From assembly GCA_934561335.1 (NCBI GenBank), contig CAKTGD010000093.1, forward strand, positions 1 to 6,544: a DNA stretch of 6,544 nucleotides, given 5' to 3'. The notes below the pieces were generated by a model. It was not told where the DNA came from, searched no databases, and saw nothing but the letters and a program-made list of their open reading frames with translations. The stretch's first letter is position 1. Each line of letters opens with the position of its first letter. The translations under genes and the position numbers were made by a program. Shown piece by piece: positions 4,461-6,544 of this stretch. This DNA comes from an uncultured Oscillospiraceae bacterium (GTDB lineage Bacteria > Bacillota_A > Clostridia > Oscillospirales > Oscillospiraceae).

Positions 4461-5816
4461 ATGTCCCCTGTACTGACGTTCCCCACGCCTAATGAAAAGC
4501 AAAAACTGTTTCTGGAAAGCCGTAAAAAATACATTGCCTTCGGCGGCGCACGGGGCGGCGGCAAAAGCTGGGCCGTGCGCACCAAGGCCAAGCTGCTGGC
4601 GCTGCGCTATGCCGGTATCCGGCTGCTGATCGTCCGCCGTACCTATCAGGAGCTGGAGAGCAACCACATTCGCCAGCTCCGCGCCGAGCTGAACGGCATC
4701 GCCCACTATCGCGCCGTTGACCGCATTTTCCTCTTCCCCAACGGCTCCACTCTGGAATTCGGCTATTGCGCCGGCGATGGCGATATGTACCGCTATCAGG
4801 GCGCGGAATACGACGTGATCTTTCTGGACGAGTGTACCCAGCTGCGGGAGCAGTGGATGCGCCAGTTTGCCGCCTGCCTGCGGGGCGTCAACGACTTTCC
4901 CAAGCGCATCTACTACACCTGCAACCCCGGTGGCCCCGGCCATAGCTACATCAAGCGCCTTTTTATCGACCGGCGCTTTGAACCGGGCGAAAACCCGGAG
5001 GACTATGTGTTCATCCCTGCCCGTGTCACGGATAATAAGGCGCTTCTGGCCGCCCAGCCCGAGTACCTGCGTCAGCTGCAAGCCCTGCCGCGCCGGCTTC
5101 GTCTGGCGTGGCTGGACGGCCGCTGGGACATCTTTCAAGGTCAGGTGTTCACCGAATTCACCGATGACCCCGCCCATTATGCCGACCGCCGCTTCACCCA
5201 TGTGCTGCCGGCCTTTGATATCCCCCGCGAATGGAGGGTTTACCGCAGCTATGACTTCGGCTATGCCAAGCCCTTTTCCTGCGGCTGGTGGGCCGTAGAT
5301 CACGACGGCGTGCTCTATCGGATTCTGGAGCTGTACGGCTGCACCGCCACACCCAACGAAGGCGTGCTGTGGACGCCGGATAAGCAGTTTTCCGAGATCC
5401 GCCGCATCGAGGATCAGCATCCTTATCTCCGTGGCCGGGACATCACCGGTGTGGCCGATCCCGCCATCTGGGATGCCAGCCGCGGCGAGAGCATCTACGA
5501 AACTGCCCTGAAATACCGTCTCTTCTTCCAGCGCGGCGATAACCGCCGTGTGGCGGGCTGGATGCAGCTGCATTACCGCCTGGCCTTTGACAGCGAGGGA
5601 TACCCCGGCATGTATGTGTTCGATACCTGCAAGGGCTTCGTGCGTACCGTGCCTTCTCTGCTGTACAGCACCACCGTCCCGGAGGATGTGGACTCCGCGC
5701 AGGAGGATCATATTGCCGATGAGACCCGGTACTTCTGCATGTCCCGGCCCATCGCGCCGCGCCGCATGGAGACGCTTGCCCGCCCGCAGGACGATCCGCT
5801 GAATATGCGCCAGTGA
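4461..5816 (+). CDS. terL: Phage-type terminase large subunit (TerL), orphan copy
   Basis: This 451-residue, full-length terminase large subunit is the ATP-driven motor and nuclease that packages DNA into phage heads. In the ATPase half, an adenine-contacting Gln near residue 14 (NEKQKLFLES) precedes Walker A GGARGGGKS (28-36). Walker B VIFLDE follows (119-124; D123, catalytic E124), then coupling motif TCNPGG (153-158). The C-terminal RNase H-fold nuclease shows acidic residues in the expected places: D265 (YRSYDFGYA), D333 (VADPAIWD), and D416/D420 in EDHIADETRY (415-424). No frameshift or internal stop is present. ATG 4461 is chosen for CGGAGGT (4447-4453), 7 bases upstream. A TTG at 4407 would add 18 residues and lacks a site. 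No portal, capsid or small-subunit gene is adjacent: a MATE gene and a dehydrogenase flank it, each beyond a hairpin. It is therefore either a prophage remnant or a retained host gene. Family assignment is firm; present function is not. Confidence 0.92.
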   Translation: MSPVLTFPTPNEKQKLFLESRKKYIAFGGARGGGKSWAVRTKAKLLALRYAGIRLLIVRRTYQELESNHIRQLRAELNGIAHYRAVDRIFLFPNGSTLEFGYCAGDGDMYRYQGAEYDVIFLDECTQLREQWMRQFAACLRGVNDFPKRIYYTCNPGGPGHSYIKRLFIDRRFEPGENPEDYVFIPARVTDNKALLAAQPEYLRQLQALPRRLRLAWLDGRWDIFQGQVFTEFTDDPAHYADRRFTHVLPAFDIPREWRVYRSYDFGYAKPFSCGWWAVDHDGVLYRILELYGCTATPNEGVLWTPDKQFSEIRRIEDQHPYLRGRDITGVADPAIWDASRGESIYETALKYRLFFQRGDNRRVAGWMQLHYRLAFDSEGYPGMYVFDTCKGFVRTVPSLLYSTTVPEDVDSAQEDHIADETRYFCMSRPIAPRRMETLARPQDDPLNMRQ

Positions 5817-5963
5817 TCACACCTGTCATCACCGATTCGCAAACCGGCGCGGCGTTCGCCTCTTCAGCAGGCGCTCTGCTTGTTCCTTTAATGGCTTTTC
5901 GGCACCCGTTCCGTGCCTCCCGCGCCGCTTTGCTCCTTCAAATAGCAAAAACCACTTCCCGGC
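5817..5963. other. Non-coding gap after TerL, nothing recognised
   Basis: In an intact phage the portal gene would begin here. I read the plus-strand frames and saw no portal-like sequence, no start with a ribosome site and no RNA gene. The stretch is pyrimidine-rich and ends at the hairpin that follows. It may be decayed sequence left from a larger element, but no similarity supports that by eye. Confidence 0.4.
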
Positions 5964-6005
5964 AAGCAAAAGAAGAGGGCGCTTTCGCGTCCTCTTCTTT
6001 TGCTT
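5964..6005. terminator. Long perfect hairpin between convergent TerL and dehydrogenase genes
   Basis: The 15-base arm 5964-5978 (AAGCAAAAGAAGAGG) is exactly complementary to 5991-6005. The stem continues with a G-U pair and three G-C pairs (5979-5982 with 5987-5990) and closes on the tetraloop TTTC (5983-5986). The A-rich and T-rich arms put a U-rich stretch at the 3' side on either strand. It lies 27 bases beyond the stop of the minus-strand dehydrogenase gene and about 150 bases after TerL, so its main client is probably the dehydrogenase. Confidence 0.82.
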
Positions 6006-6031
6006 GTATCCGTCATAAAGCGGCAGCCATG

Positions 6032-6544
6032 TTACATCGCCGCGATGATCTCCACGATCTCCGCGCCGATACGCTTCTGGGCCTCCACGGTAGCCGCGCC
6101 GATATGGGGCGTGCAGGACACCATGGGATGGCTGTAGAGCGCCTTATTCTTGGTAGGCTCGCTGGCATACACATCCAGACCGGCGGCGCGCACCTTGCCG
6201 GACTCCAGCGCGGCCAGCAGGGCATCCTCATCCACGTTGCTGCCGCGGGAGGTGTTGATGATCACCACGCCGTCCTTCATCTTGGCGATGCTCTCCGCGT
6301 TGATCAATGCGCCGCCGTCCACGGCGGGGGCATGCACGGAGATGAAATCCGACTTTGCCAGCAGCTCTTCCATGCTTACATAGGGAATCTCCAGCTGCTC
6401 GGAAATCACGGAGATGGGGTGGCGCGCAAAAGCGACAACCTTCATGCCGATGGCCTTGGCCATCACGCCCAGATGCTGGCCGATGCGGCCGAAGCCCACG
6501 ATACCCAGCGTCTTGCCCTGCAATTCGATGCCCTTACCGTACTC
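6032..6544 (-). CDS. serA: D-3-phosphoglycerate dehydrogenase-like enzyme, C-terminal part (N-terminus beyond the window)
   Basis: About 170 residues of a D-2-hydroxyacid dehydrogenase are visible, the frame being open to the right edge. The NAD-binding glycine motif GFGRIG is near the start of the visible part (after QGKTLGIV). The catalytic trio can be located: Arg in TSRGSNVDE, Glu in DVYASEP and His in CTPHIGAAT. The ending TPHIGAATVEAQKRIGAEI favours 3-phosphoglycerate dehydrogenase, the first step of serine synthesis from glycolysis, over lactate or glyoxylate enzymes. The protein stops shortly after this helix (EIVEIIAAM), so it is the short form without an ACT regulatory domain. The start, ribosome site and promoter are outside the window. 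A TTG at 6523 is in frame but lies within the Rossmann domain and is not a real start. The exact substrate is inferred. Confidence 0.88.
   Translation of the reverse strand, partial: EYGKGIELQGKTLGIVGFGRIGQHLGVMAKAIGMKVVAFARHPISVISEQLEIPYVSMEELLAKSDFISVHAPAVDGGALINAESIAKMKDGVVIINTSRGSNVDEDALLAALESGKVRAAGLDVYASEPTKNKALYSHPMVSCTPHIGAATVEAQKRIGAEIVEIIAAM

Noticed and set aside
4230..5711. 493-codon open frame on the minus strand across the terminase gene
   Set aside because: It is antisense to TerL and crosses the MATE terminator. It is low in recognisable motifs (Ala/Gly/Gln/His-rich, typical of the reverse of GC-rich coding DNA), whereas the plus strand encodes a clear TerL.
1..6544. CRISPR array, insertion sequence or retron-like element
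   Set aside because: No regularly spaced repeats, transposase, terminal inverted repeats or reverse transcriptase motifs were found; the hairpins present are explained as terminators.

Overview
The window is a stretch of bacterial chromosome. It most resembles a GC-rich Clostridia genome of the Oscillospiraceae / gut Firmicutes kind. That placement is inferred from strong GGAGG-type ribosome binding sites, consensus TTGACA/TATAAT promoters, hairpin terminators at gene ends, and the families present (CmpB-type membrane protein, clostridial-style MATE exporter). No taxonomic marker in the window settles it.

Layout, left to right. (1) Positions 1-242 carry two tandem tRNA-Leu genes on the minus strand, CAG (cut by the left edge) and GAG. 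Each has its own near-perfect sigma-A-type promoter. (2) Positions 391-1286 are a plus-strand two-gene unit: a NudF-like ADP-ribose pyrophosphatase and an 86-residue three-helix membrane protein, closed by a hairpin terminator. (3) Positions 1349-1756 hold two tiny coupled plus-strand genes. One encodes a 53-residue double-CxxC zinc-ribbon-like protein, the other an 80-residue helical protein. They end at a terminator shared with the convergent gene that follows. (4) Positions 1800-2678 (minus) encode a CmpB-family (PF06541-like) membrane protein with a long charged C-terminal coiled coil. It diverges from a MATE-family efflux gene (2836-4239, plus); both promoters are recognisable in the 157-bp gap. 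(5) Positions 4461-5816 (plus) encode a full-length phage-type terminase large subunit (TerL) standing alone, with no portal, capsid or other phage gene beside it. (6) Positions 6032-6544 (minus) are the C-terminal part of a D-3-phosphoglycerate dehydrogenase-like enzyme cut by the right edge.

Most of the window is ordinary housekeeping and transport content in short, well-insulated transcription units. The point of interest is the orphan TerL. All motor and nuclease motifs that can be judged by eye look intact, yet it sits among housekeeping genes between two strong hairpins. About 2.7 kb upstream lies the pair of small proteins, which have a phage-like look. The whole could be the remains of a prophage packaging module, a domesticated terminase, or part of a dispersed gene-transfer-agent-like system; the sequence alone does not choose between these.
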